From Clostridia bacterium (GTDB lineage Bacteria; Bacillota; Clostridia; Christensenellales; Aristaeellaceae), in NCBI GenBank assembly GCA_017501255.1, contig JAFVXE010000052.1, forward strand, positions 62,001 to 126,000: a stretch of 64,000 bases of DNA, in the 5' to 3' direction. Below, piece by piece: positions 43,794-51,529 of this stretch (its first letter is position 1; each line of letters begins with the position of its first letter). The translations under genes and the position numbers were made by a program. The notes beneath the pieces were generated by a model. The model made no database searches. It had not been told where the DNA came from and saw only the letters and a program-made list of their open reading frames with translations.

Positions 43794-43822
43794 ATTATAC
43801 ATCCATCCCTATGGGTTGTCAA
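43794..43822 (-). promoter_or_regulatory. Consensus promoter of the arg cluster with ARG-box-like palindrome
   Basis: Minus-strand TTGACA (43817-43822) and TATAAT (43794-43799) are exactly consensus with a 17-bp spacer. The -10 lies inside GCATAATTATAC (43789-43800), a palindrome resembling half of an ArgR/AhrC box, and the region upstream of the -35 is A-rich like an UP element. ArgR control is inference. Confidence 0.8.
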
Positions 43823-44012
43823 TGGGTTTTGAAAAGAATTTTTGTTTTTTCTTTTCTTGTTTTCAGCTTGTTTTTCGCAATCCACCAAGCAGGAGGAATC
43901 TTCGCATCCAGATGCTTTTATGCAAAACGACTGTATATTGCATTTGAAAATATGCATACCTGGATGATTCGACAAATTGCGCCCGTTATGTGCAAAACGT
44001 TACCATACACAA
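43823..44012. other. Intergenic stretch between arg and GH5 promoters
   Basis: Between two divergent consensus promoters lies AT-rich sequence with a T-rich tract (about 43828-43880) and scattered short palindromes. I saw no gene and no clear operator apart from the promoters at each end. Confidence 0.6.
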
Positions 44013-44041
44013 TTGACAGGACTTTCCCCTTACAGTATAAT
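44013..44041 (+). promoter_or_regulatory. Consensus promoter of the GH5 gene
   Basis: TTGACA (44013-44018) and TATAAT (44036-44041) with a 17-bp spacer, both perfect consensus, about 80 bp before the AGGAGG of the GH5 gene. Confidence 0.85.
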
Positions 44042-44134
44042 GCAGGCAATCCGGCAATACGGCTGCTGATTATGCAGCTTTCATGCAGCCCGCTATCGCC
44101 GCCACAACAGAACCAACCCAGGAGGAATCCACCC

Positions 44135-45334
44135 ATGCGCAAAGTAATCTGCCTGATAACGGCCCTGCTTCTGATGGTAATAACCGTTATTTCCCTTGCC
44201 ACTGAAAAGGAAATCGTCATTCCTGCCACCATCGATACCCTTTCCTTCGATATTCCCAATAACGAAGCCATGCAGTTCGTCAGCCAGATCAAAGTGGGCT
44301 GGAACCTGGGCAATACTTTCGATGCCCACCGAGACGACAACGTAGGAGATGAGATGACCATCGAAAAATACTGGTGCGGCATCTATACCACCCCGGAAAT
44401 GATTCAGGCCTTGAAGGATGCCGGGTTCAACGCTGTGCGCATTCCCGTATCCTGGCACAACCATGTTTCCGGTGAGGATTTCACCATCAGCACACAGTGG
44501 CTGAACCGGGTACAGGAAGTGGTGGATTATGCCATTGACCGGGATATGTTTGTCATTCTTAATGCCCACCACGATACCCACGTGGACTACTTCTACCCCG
44601 ACAGCGAGCATTTTGAGCAGTCCTGCCGCTACATCACTTCCATCTGGCAGCAGATTGCCGAGCGTTTCAAGGATTACGACAACAAGCTGATTTTTGAATC
44701 CATTAACGAGCCCCGTCTGGTGGGCACCGGTGTGGAATGGAATTTCAACGCCGCCAATGATCTTTGCAAGGATGCCGCCGACTGCCTGAATCGCCATAAT
44801 CAATCCTTTGTGAATACCGTGCGTGCCACCGGCGGCAACAACGCAGACCGTTTCCTGATGGTGCCCGGCTATTCCGCTTCCCCCAACGGCTGCACTACCG
44901 ATCTGTTCACTCTGCCCACCGATACTGTGGAAAACCGCATGATCGTTTCCGTCCACGCCTACACGCCCTACAACTTCGCTCTGCAAATGCCCGGCATCAA
45001 AAATTTCGACGCAGAAGCCCAGACCCAGTTCAGCGAGATTTGCAGCTTTATGAACCTTTTGCACAGCCGCTATGTGAGCAAGGGCATCCCGGTAATCATC
45101 GGCGAATTCGGCGCTCTGAGCAAGGACAATCTGCAATCCCGGGTAGACTTTACCGCCTACTATGTAGCTAACGCCGCCGCCCGCGGCATTCCCTGCTTCT
45201 GGTGGGACAACCATTGTTTCTCCGGTAGCGGCGAACGTTTTGGGTTGCTGAACCGTGCCGAGTGCACCTTCCCCTATCCCGAAATCGTGGAAGCACTGAT
45301 GATGCACAGCGGCATAACGCTGTCTGCTGAATAA
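44135..45334 (+). CDS. Secreted glycoside hydrolase family 5 (endoglucanase/mannanase-like)
   Basis: A 399-residue enzyme. The first 22 residues (MRKVICLITALLLMVITVIS...) are a Sec signal peptide. The TIM barrel has GWNLGNTFDA, VRIPVSWHNH, the His-rich LNAHHDTHV, acid/base E192 in SINEPR and nucleophile E324 in IIGEFGAL, then FWWDN. The pattern is that of bacterial GH5 cellulases (GH5_4 or a related subfamily); action on beta-1,4-glucan, glucomannan or xyloglucan cannot be separated. There is no carbohydrate-binding module, dockerin or anchor. Confidence 0.92.
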   Translation: MRKVICLITALLLMVITVISLATEKEIVIPATIDTLSFDIPNNEAMQFVSQIKVGWNLGNTFDAHRDDNVGDEMTIEKYWCGIYTTPEMIQALKDAGFNAVRIPVSWHNHVSGEDFTISTQWLNRVQEVVDYAIDRDMFVILNAHHDTHVDYFYPDSEHFEQSCRYITSIWQQIAERFKDYDNKLIFESINEPRLVGTGVEWNFNAANDLCKDAADCLNRHNQSFVNTVRATGGNNADRFLMVPGYSASPNGCTTDLFTLPTDTVENRMIVSVHAYTPYNFALQMPGIKNFDAEAQTQFSEICSFMNLLHSRYVSKGIPVIIGEFGALSKDNLQSRVDFTAYYVANAAARGIPCFWWDNHCFSGSGERFGLLNRAECTFPYPEIVEALMMHSGITLSAE

Positions 45335-45350
45335 GCGCAATCATCTGTAC

Positions 45351-45396
45351 AAAAAGACACCGTTTGCAGTTTCAATCCTGCAAACGGTGTCTTTTT
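45351..45396. terminator. Bidirectional terminator between GH5 and rhaD
   Basis: A perfect 19-bp stem (AAAAAGACACCGTTTGCAG and complement) with an 8-nt loop; five T follow on either strand, so it serves both converging genes. Confidence 0.95.
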
Positions 45397-45423
45397 GTTT
45401 GCTCAGCAATCCTTCCCAGTGGT

Positions 45424-46245
45424 TTACCCAAGGAATTCCTCCCGAATCTGCACACCGCAGCCTTCCGCAATGGCACGAATCTCGTCATCCTTGATCAGCT
45501 GCCTGGGGCCGCCTGCATTCATGACCAGTACACGAACCTGAGCCGCTTTTTCCACGGTGTGCATCAGGCCAAAGGCGGTATCAAAATCCGGGCCGGAAGC
45601 AAACAGGCCGTGATGCGCCCAGACCACCGAATCGTATTCCTTCATTTTTTCGCAGCTGGCCCATGCCAGATCAATGCTGCCGGGCACCATGCAGCCCACC
45701 ACGCCCACACCGCCGGGGAACACCATGGGCGCTTCGGTTTCGCTTTGCCACAGGGCACGGGAGATGGCCTTGTCTGTCAATTCCTCCAGAAAGGTCAGCG
45801 CCACGATATGCGCCGGATGGGCGTGATACATCACCCGGCAGGCGCCGCCGGTGGCTTCCTTGCGGGCGCTGTGATTGATCATGTGAGGGGCCAGTTCGCT
45901 GGTGGGTCTGCCGCCGCCGGAAAGGCCCCAACGCAAGCGGTAGCTGTCGCCGGCTTCATTCAGTTCCACAAGGCACAGGCAATCTTCCGGATTCAGGGGC
46001 ACATTGCGGAAAAACTTGCCGCTGCCCGTTGCCAGAAACCATTCACCGCCCAAATTGGCTGCCTTGATGCCCAGCGGTACCCAGTCCCCGGGCAGCCGGG
46101 TGAGACAATGCCGTGCTTCCTCAATCTCCTCCTGAGTAAGCCGGTAGGTCACATTGCCGCCATTTCGCTCATGCCAGCCCTGCAGCCAGCCATCCTCACA
46201 CAGACGAACCATCCCTTGCACAAAGGCGCATTCCATCATCTTCAT
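45424..46245 (-). CDS. rhaD: Rhamnulose-1-phosphate aldolase
   Basis: A 273-residue class II aldolase, the usual length for RhaD. WHERNGGNVTYRL, ATGSGKFF and the zinc site His-x-His in VMYHAHPAH together with AHHGLF agree with the family. It splits rhamnulose-1-phosphate into DHAP and lactaldehyde. AAGGAGG precedes the ATG at 46245, 28 bp after the M32 gene, so it is probably co-transcribed. Other rhamnose genes (rhaA, rhaB) are not in the window. A fuculose-type aldolase is less likely. Confidence 0.88.
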   Translation of the reverse strand: MKMMECAFVQGMVRLCEDGWLQGWHERNGGNVTYRLTQEEIEEARHCLTRLPGDWVPLGIKAANLGGEWFLATGSGKFFRNVPLNPEDCLCLVELNEAGDSYRLRWGLSGGGRPTSELAPHMINHSARKEATGGACRVMYHAHPAHIVALTFLEELTDKAISRALWQSETEAPMVFPGGVGVVGCMVPGSIDLAWASCEKMKEYDSVVWAHHGLFASGPDFDTAFGLMHTVEKAAQVRVLVMNAGGPRQLIKDDEIRAIAEGCGVQIREEFLG

Positions 46246-46273
46246 GGCGTTTCCTCCTTGGTATGCCGCTGCA

Positions 46274-47776
46274 TTACAGCCCATAAATGGCTGTGAATTT
46301 ATCCTCCAGATAATCCAGATAGTAATTCACATTCAGACTTTCGCCAGTGATGTGACGAATCCACTCATCCGGCGTCATGATGGAGGCGCAGTTGAACACA
46401 TGGGTCTTCAGCCATTCCAGCACCTGGCTCAGATCGCCCTCCTTCACCTGACCGAACACATCGATATCCTGCTGCATACGGCGCAGAATCTGTGCACCAT
46501 AGGCATTGCCCAGCGCATAGGAGGGGAAGTAGCCCATGCTCATGGTCCAGTGCACATCCTGCAGGCAGCCCTCGCTGTCGCTGGGCACATCCACGCCAAG
46601 GTACTCCTTATACTTGCGATTCCACATTTCCGGTACCTGCTCCACGGTGATGTCGCCGTTCATCATGGCCTTTTCCAGTTCATAGCGCACCATGATGTGC
46701 AGGCAGTAGGACAGCTCATCCGATTCGATGCGGATCAGGCTGGGCCGGGCAATATTGACCGCCTCGTACAGTTCCCGTTCGCTCACATCGCTGAAGGTAT
46801 CGCCGCTGAGCTCCTGAAGCTTGGGATACACCGCATGGATAAAGGCTTCGCTGCGCCCGATGATATTCTCATAGAAGCGGGAAATGGTCTCGTGCATGGC
46901 GTTGGACATCCCGTTGTCCACGTGCTTGCGATGGAACTCCTCCGGCTCATACTGCATAAACAGGGCATGGCCGCCCTCGTGCAGGGTGGAGAAAATATTG
47001 GAAATAAAGTTTTCCTCGAAATAGTGGGTGGTGACGCGCACATCCTTGGGGCCGAAATTGGTAGTGAAGGGGTGCTCCGTGGTCATCAGCACCAACGCAG
47101 ACTTACGCAGGCCCTGCATTTCCAGCAGATAGCGGGAGAAAGCCTCCTGCTGGGGAATGGGACAGGGGCGGGTCAGGAAGTCCTCCCGGAGGGCCTTTCC
47201 GTTTTCAGCAATGCGTTTCAGCAGCGGCACAATGCGCTCCTTCAATGCAGCAAAGAAAGCATCCAGCTGGGCTTCGCTGGCTCCCTTCTCATTATCATCC
47301 AGGCAAGCCTGATAGTAGCTGTCGTACTTACGGTCCCGCAGGTCAATGGCTTTGCGGGTGTAGGAAATCACATCGCCAAGGCTGGGCGAAAACGCAGCGA
47401 AATTATTGTTCTTCTTTGCCTTGAGCCATGCGCCGTACGCCTTGTTGAAAGCCATATCCATTTCATAGGAGAATTCAGCAGTCAGGTTCTTGCTCTTTTC
47501 ATAGTGCTCATACAGCCGTTCCACCAGTTTCTTTTCCAGCGGTTCCAGTCCCTCGCTGTCCTCGTTGAGTTCACACACCAGCGTTTGATAGGTCTCGGAA
47601 TGGGTCAGCTCATGGATGTGCTTGCCAAGGATGGCCATATCCTCGCCAGCCTGTTCCAGCCCCTCCTCCGGGGCGCAGCATTCCATATCAAAATTCATCT
47701 TGCCCACAGCACGGCCATAGGCTTCCACCTCAGAGAGAATTTCAAAGAGCTTTGCCAGCTTTTCCTGATTGGTCAT
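46274..47776 (-). CDS. M32 carboxypeptidase (Taq-type)
   Basis: A 500-residue zinc carboxypeptidase. The HEXXH motif is HEGGH in STLHEGGHALFMQY; the downstream helices include NGMSNAMHETISRFYENIIGRS carrying the third ligand Glu. It removes C-terminal residues from peptides in the cytoplasm. The length equals that of Thermus/Bacillus homologues. ATG at 47776 follows AAGGAG. Its promoter overlaps a striking inverted repeat. Confidence 0.94.
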   Translation of the reverse strand: MTNQEKLAKLFEILSEVEAYGRAVGKMNFDMECCAPEEGLEQAGEDMAILGKHIHELTHSETYQTLVCELNEDSEGLEPLEKKLVERLYEHYEKSKNLTAEFSYEMDMAFNKAYGAWLKAKKNNNFAAFSPSLGDVISYTRKAIDLRDRKYDSYYQACLDDNEKGASEAQLDAFFAALKERIVPLLKRIAENGKALREDFLTRPCPIPQQEAFSRYLLEMQGLRKSALVLMTTEHPFTTNFGPKDVRVTTHYFEENFISNIFSTLHEGGHALFMQYEPEEFHRKHVDNGMSNAMHETISRFYENIIGRSEAFIHAVYPKLQELSGDTFSDVSERELYEAVNIARPSLIRIESDELSYCLHIMVRYELEKAMMNGDITVEQVPEMWNRKYKEYLGVDVPSDSEGCLQDVHWTMSMGYFPSYALGNAYGAQILRRMQQDIDVFGQVKEGDLSQVLEWLKTHVFNCASIMTPDEWIRHITGESLNVNYYLDYLEDKFTAIYGL

Positions 47777-47823
47777 GGTTTGATCTCCTTTTGATTCGAT
47801 TGGATGCGCCGGGCGCAAAAATT

Positions 47824-47862
47824 CCCTGCATCCAATATAGGGGATGCAGGGTGGATTGTCAA
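47824..47862 (-). promoter_or_regulatory. Promoter of M32-rhaD with the -10 in the loop of an inverted repeat
   Basis: Minus-strand TTGACA (47857-47862) and TATATT (47834-47839) with a 17-bp spacer. A perfect 10-bp inverted repeat, CCCTGCATCC and GGATGCAGGG (47824-47833 and 47842-47851), brackets the -10 in its 8-nt gap. It could be an operator for an unknown repressor. Confidence 0.75.
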
Positions 47863-47888
47863 GTTGGCACAGGGACATTCCCTCTGTG

Positions 47889-48551
47889 TTATCCCATCCG
47901 TTCCTTTTCTGACAGTATCTCCTCCAGCGCAGCCGGCTCAAACTCCTTCAAAGCAGGATGATCGGTCAAAGCACGCATGATACGCCAGCCGTCCCGGTTG
48001 CGCTCTGCATTCTCCGGGATGGGATAGAACCCGAAATCCAGATAAAGTTTGCAGGCCAGCCAGGTGTTGGTCTGTGTGGGGATCACTGCCCGGGAATGAC
48101 CCAGCGAGCGCATCAGCCGCAGGGTATGGGCAATCAGGGGTCTGGCCAGCCCCTTGCCCTGATCCTCCCGGCGCACAGCCACCCAATGCAGCCAGCCTGC
48201 CCCGGATTGATCCCGACCGAAGATGTCAAAATAGGCGGTTGCCGTCGCTACCTTTTCCCCCGCCTCATTTTCAATGAATACCATCCGCTCCGGCAATTCC
48301 GCCTCATTCCAGCCAAAATAACGGGCCCACACATCCAGACCGTGGCTGTGTCCCATCAGTTCCTTGGCAGAATGCTCGATGGCAATCCAGCTGTCCCGAT
48401 CGCCGTGGCGGTACATCACAAAGCGGTATCCTGCGGGCAATTCATATTTAGGCAGATCGTCCAGACGATCCCGCTTGAGCAGCAATTCATAATAGCGGAT
48501 GCGGCTCTCGTGATTATCAAGCTCAAACGGCAACGATACCAACGCTTTCAT
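47889..48551 (-). CDS. GNAT acetyltransferase
   Basis: A 220-residue protein with a single GNAT domain in its second half: WLHWVAVRREDQGKGLARPLIAHTL holds the acetyl-CoA loop (R/Q-x-x-G-x-G/A) and LYLDFGFYPIPEN the C-terminal strand. The N-terminal ~90 residues are variable and may select the substrate. No operon partner is certain: the M32 promoter begins 26 bp after its stop. Confidence 0.85.
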   Translation of the reverse strand: MKALVSLPFELDNHESRIRYYELLLKRDRLDDLPKYELPAGYRFVMYRHGDRDSWIAIEHSAKELMGHSHGLDVWARYFGWNEAELPERMVFIENEAGEKVATATAYFDIFGRDQSGAGWLHWVAVRREDQGKGLARPLIAHTLRLMRSLGHSRAVIPTQTNTWLACKLYLDFGFYPIPENAERNRDGWRIMRALTDHPALKEFEPAALEEILSEKERMG

Positions 48552-48970
48552 GGACGACTCCTTTCTGCCCTGCGGGATGGCACAGGCGGGTGTAACAATT
48601 CATGTACGCAATTCAACAAACATCTGATATAGCATAACCATAGCACAAATTGGTCAATAATACGAGTGATTTTCTGGAAAAGAAACTGACCAAAAAAGCC
48701 GCATGCCACGGCAAGCGGTTGTAGACCATCAAAGATAGCAGCGGCACGTGGTGCTACTAAAACCCACAAGAAGGCTTCTTTGGGCTTCAGCACTATGAAG
48801 CGCTTTACGTTACTTTCATACTCCATTCACACTCTCGCTGGTTTTGGAACTCTAGCACAGTAAAGGATTCCTGTCACAATCGAAGCGGATTTTTCGCATA
48901 CCAAAACTGCCCGGAGGCAGATAAGTGCTTCCAAAAAATATTTCAAAAGAGATACAAAAGCCGTTTTTCC
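48552..48970. other. Gene-poor stretch, possible decayed sequence
   Basis: About 420 bp without a supported gene. Two short open frames exist on the minus strand (48548-48826 and 48827-49021), back to back, but their composition is not protein-like and no ribosome binding site precedes them. It could be a remnant of a mobile or repeated element; nothing confirms this. Confidence 0.4.
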
Positions 48971-49001
48971 TTGACAATATATATATATATTTATATATAA
49001 T
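48971..49001 (+). promoter_or_regulatory. Promoter with a TA-dinucleotide tract in the spacer
   Basis: TTGACA at 48971-48976 is followed by seven AT units (48977-48990), TTA, and TATATA (48994-48999) at 17 bp or TATAAT (48996-49001) at 19 bp. The best -10 is therefore two bases too far, and loss of one TA unit would place TATAAT at the optimal 17. It lies 76 bp before the surface-protein gene. Confidence 0.75.
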
Positions 49002-49076
49002 TTCATATGTCGTTTACACAAAATACCATTCCTTCATATCCCTGCATATCATCTATTCAGAAAAGAGGTAAAACAG

Positions 49077-50270
49077 ATGTCAATGAAATTTAGAATTATA
49101 TTAGCTTGCCTTCTCACTCTGGTGCTACTGCCAAGCCTATCTCTTGCAGCAGGTGAAGTAGCAGAAGTCGGTGGGGTAAAATATGCTACCTTCGGTGAGG
49201 CTGTCAATGCTGCCATTGCTGGCTCCGATAAAACAATTACCGTTATTGGAGAAGTGGGCAACTACAGCTTTTCTAACAAGAATATGACCGGTATCACCGT
49301 TCAAGGTTCCGAAACCGGTAAGATCACCGGTACGCTGAACGTTACCGGCTCCACCACCACTTTCAAGGATGCCACATTCAAGAATTTGACTTTTGAAGGC
49401 GGCAACATTGTCTTTTCCACAGCCACCAAGAACTTTGAGAACTTCACCATTGACAACTGTGTTTTCAATGACCCAAGCAACACCGAAAGCAAACCAGCTA
49501 TCCAGTTCCAGAAAGCCGCCGGTGTCTCCGTTGATGGTGTAAAGATTACCAATAACAAGATCAACAACTACACTGGTGCCGGAATCCTTCTCAATGGCGG
49601 CGGTGGAAGTGGCTGTACTGTTACCATCAGTGGTAACACAATTTCCAACGTGAACAGCAATGCCATTCAAGCCCTGAACATCGAAAATCTGATTATCAGC
49701 GATAACACCACCTCAAATACCGGTTCTGTATTCAATCTCTACGGCACCAAAAACGTCACTTTCAAGGGCAATGATGTTACGCTGAAATCCGACACTCAAT
49801 ACCTCGCCATCTATCTACCTGGCTTGGTTGAATTCGACAGTAGCAATACTGTGAAATACAACGGTAGTGCTCTCGAACCCTCTTCCAGCAATTTCTATCC
49901 CAGCGCTGATGGATGGGATGCAATCCGTATGGTAGCAGTATATGCCGAAAAAGATTCCAGTGGCAAGTACACATCAGGTCACTTTGCAGGACTGGAAAGC
50001 ACTATTTCCGCCCAGTTGGCTGATGGTTTGGAGTATACCGGTGCTGATTACGATTGGGATATCTCTATTTCAGATCCCACTCCTACTCCCGTTGTTTCCA
50101 CAATAACCCCCACTCCAGCTCCTGTTGTCTCCGCAATAACCCCCACCCCCACCGAGGAACCTTCTGCTCCCGTAACCGGAGATAACAACAATATCGAGTT
50201 ACTGTATATCCTCATGGCGATCAGCCTACTTAGTATTCTTATCTTTGCAAAAAAGTGTACTGTTCACTAA
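49077..50270 (+). CDS. Secreted beta-helix surface protein with sortase-type anchor
   Basis: A 397-residue protein. A signal peptide covers about residues 1-25. Residues 30-330 contain many short Asn-, Gly- and Thr-rich strands (NLTFEGGNIVF, NTISNVNSNAIQ, VFNLYGTKNVTFKGNDV) typical of a parallel beta-helix. A Pro/Thr stalk with repeated PTPTP/PVVS (about 333-362) leads to PVTGD at residue 365, a hydrophobic segment (375-390) and a Lys-containing tail, which resembles a sortase sorting signal with Pro-x-x-Gly-Asp in place of classical LPxTG. Adhesion or glycan binding is a guess. ATG at 49077 is 8 bp from GAGG. Confidence 0.8.
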   Translation: MSMKFRIILACLLTLVLLPSLSLAAGEVAEVGGVKYATFGEAVNAAIAGSDKTITVIGEVGNYSFSNKNMTGITVQGSETGKITGTLNVTGSTTTFKDATFKNLTFEGGNIVFSTATKNFENFTIDNCVFNDPSNTESKPAIQFQKAAGVSVDGVKITNNKINNYTGAGILLNGGGGSGCTVTISGNTISNVNSNAIQALNIENLIISDNTTSNTGSVFNLYGTKNVTFKGNDVTLKSDTQYLAIYLPGLVEFDSSNTVKYNGSALEPSSSNFYPSADGWDAIRMVAVYAEKDSSGKYTSGHFAGLESTISAQLADGLEYTGADYDWDISISDPTPTPVVSTITPTPAPVVSAITPTPTEEPSAPVTGDNNNIELLYILMAISLLSILIFAKKCTVH

Positions 50271-50288
50271 CAAATAGCGAACACATTC

Positions 50289-50327
50289 CCCGCCTGTTTT
50301 CCTTTTTGAGACAGGCGGGTTTCTTTT
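50289..50327 (+). terminator. Terminator of the beta-helix surface protein gene
   Basis: A 9-bp GC-rich stem (CCCGCCTGT with ACAGGCGGG) around a 13-nt loop, then TTTCTTTT. Confidence 0.85.
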
Positions 50328-50368
50328 GGACAACAATTCTAATCCGAAATACGAATTGAGATGAATAA

Positions 50369-50392
50369 CAAAAAACCTGCCCGAAGGCAGGC
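50369..50392 (-). terminator. Terminator of the GH130-LacI unit
   Basis: A minus-strand stem CCTGCC/GGCAGG closed by a stable TTCG tetraloop and followed by TTTTTTG, 22 bp after the LacI stop. Confidence 0.85.
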
Positions 50393-50413
50393 ATACACAA
50401 CTTACTCTCTTTA

Positions 50414-51433
50414 TTACAGATCCAATTTCCGTACCGTATCCCGAATCACCAACTCGCCATCGGTCACCTGCAATCCCGTCCGTCCCGCTTCGCCGGACAG
50501 GCGGGCGATCATCATCCGCATGGCAACGCTGGCCATTTCCGGCACATTGGCGCTGTAGGTGGTAATCCCCTTATCGCACAGGCCGGGATAGATATAGTCA
50601 TCAAAACCGACGATGGAAACATCCTCCGGCACCCGGATGCCCTTCTCCTGCAATTCCCGCACGGCCCTTGCCGCATGATAATCACAGTTGCACACATAGG
50701 CCGTAGGGCCATCTTCGGGGAATGCAATAGGCACATCCATGCCGGTTTCCAAATCCCGGTCATCCAGCACCCATTCCGGTCTGACAGAAAGGCCATGGCT
50801 CATCATGCTTTTGCAAAAGCCGAAATAGCGGTCAGCAATGCTGTCGGTTGCGCTTAGGGTGCCAACATAGCCAATCTTTCGGTGTCCGCATTCGTACAGA
50901 TAATTGGTGAGTGCATACATACCGAAAAAGCCGTTGGAAATCACCGCATCAGCATCCAGATCATCCTCGTAAAAATCCAGATACAGCACCGGGCGGTTCC
51001 AGTTTTTGCGCAGAATGCTGGCATAGTGATTGGCTGGCTTGCCAATGATGATCACACCATCCGCCTTGTTTTCCGTTACCAGCTTTGGCATCTGCATTCT
51101 GTTCATATCGGTTTCCGTCAGCAACTCCAGCAGTACAAAGCAATCCCGCTTCATGGCCTGTGCCGTCAGTTCCTGATACAGCTTCCAATAGAATGCCTCG
51201 CTGGTGCCCACATAGCGTTCGCAGATCAGCACACCAATATTGAAGCCGCTCTTGTATTTGACCTGCCGAAGCACCTTGGGGGAGCGATAGCCCATCTCCT
51301 CTGCCGTGCGCTTGATGCGCTCCCGCAATTCCTCGCTGACGCCCTTCTGGCCTGCCAGCGCCTTGGAAACAGCCACCGTGCTAACCCCCAGCGCCTGTGC
51401 AATATCTGCCATCTTCACGTTTGCTTTCGCCAT
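50414..51433 (-). CDS. LacI/GalR-family transcriptional repressor
   Basis: A 339-residue regulator. The N-terminal HTH is VKMADIAQALGVSTVAVSKALAGQKGVSEELRERI, with hinge sequence near PKVLRQ; residues 65-339 form the periplasmic-binding-protein-like sensor domain (ADGVIIIGKP, GHRKIGYVG, SIVGFDDY). It probably senses a mannose- or glucose-containing sugar and represses the GH130 gene directly upstream. The ATG at 51433 is preceded by GGAG. It is 96 bp downstream of GH130 and probably in the same transcript, giving autoregulation. Confidence 0.92.
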   Translation of the reverse strand: MAKANVKMADIAQALGVSTVAVSKALAGQKGVSEELRERIKRTAEEMGYRSPKVLRQVKYKSGFNIGVLICERYVGTSEAFYWKLYQELTAQAMKRDCFVLLELLTETDMNRMQMPKLVTENKADGVIIIGKPANHYASILRKNWNRPVLYLDFYEDDLDADAVISNGFFGMYALTNYLYECGHRKIGYVGTLSATDSIADRYFGFCKSMMSHGLSVRPEWVLDDRDLETGMDVPIAFPEDGPTAYVCNCDYHAARAVRELQEKGIRVPEDVSIVGFDDYIYPGLCDKGITTYSANVPEMASVAMRMMIARLSGEAGRTGLQVTDGELVIRDTVRKLDL

Positions 51434-51529
51434 GATGCACTCCGTCCTGTTCATCAAATCATCCGTCCCCCCGGTTGCACAGAACCGGGGGAAGGAATGT
51501 TCAAACTGTTGGTTTCAAAGGATCTTCGC

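Noticed and set aside
43990..44010. Possible CcpA cre site near TGCAAAACGTTACCA before the GH5 promoter
   Set aside because: The spacing between TG and the central CG is one base too long for the cre consensus.
46154..47794. 546-codon antisense frame over the M32 and rhaD genes
   Set aside because: Overlaps two well-supported genes completely and lacks its own signals.
48548..49021. Two small minus-strand open frames (92 and 64 codons) upstream of the GNAT gene
   Set aside because: No ribosome binding sites, composition not protein-like, and they overlap the TA-tract promoter; treated as non-coding or decayed sequence.
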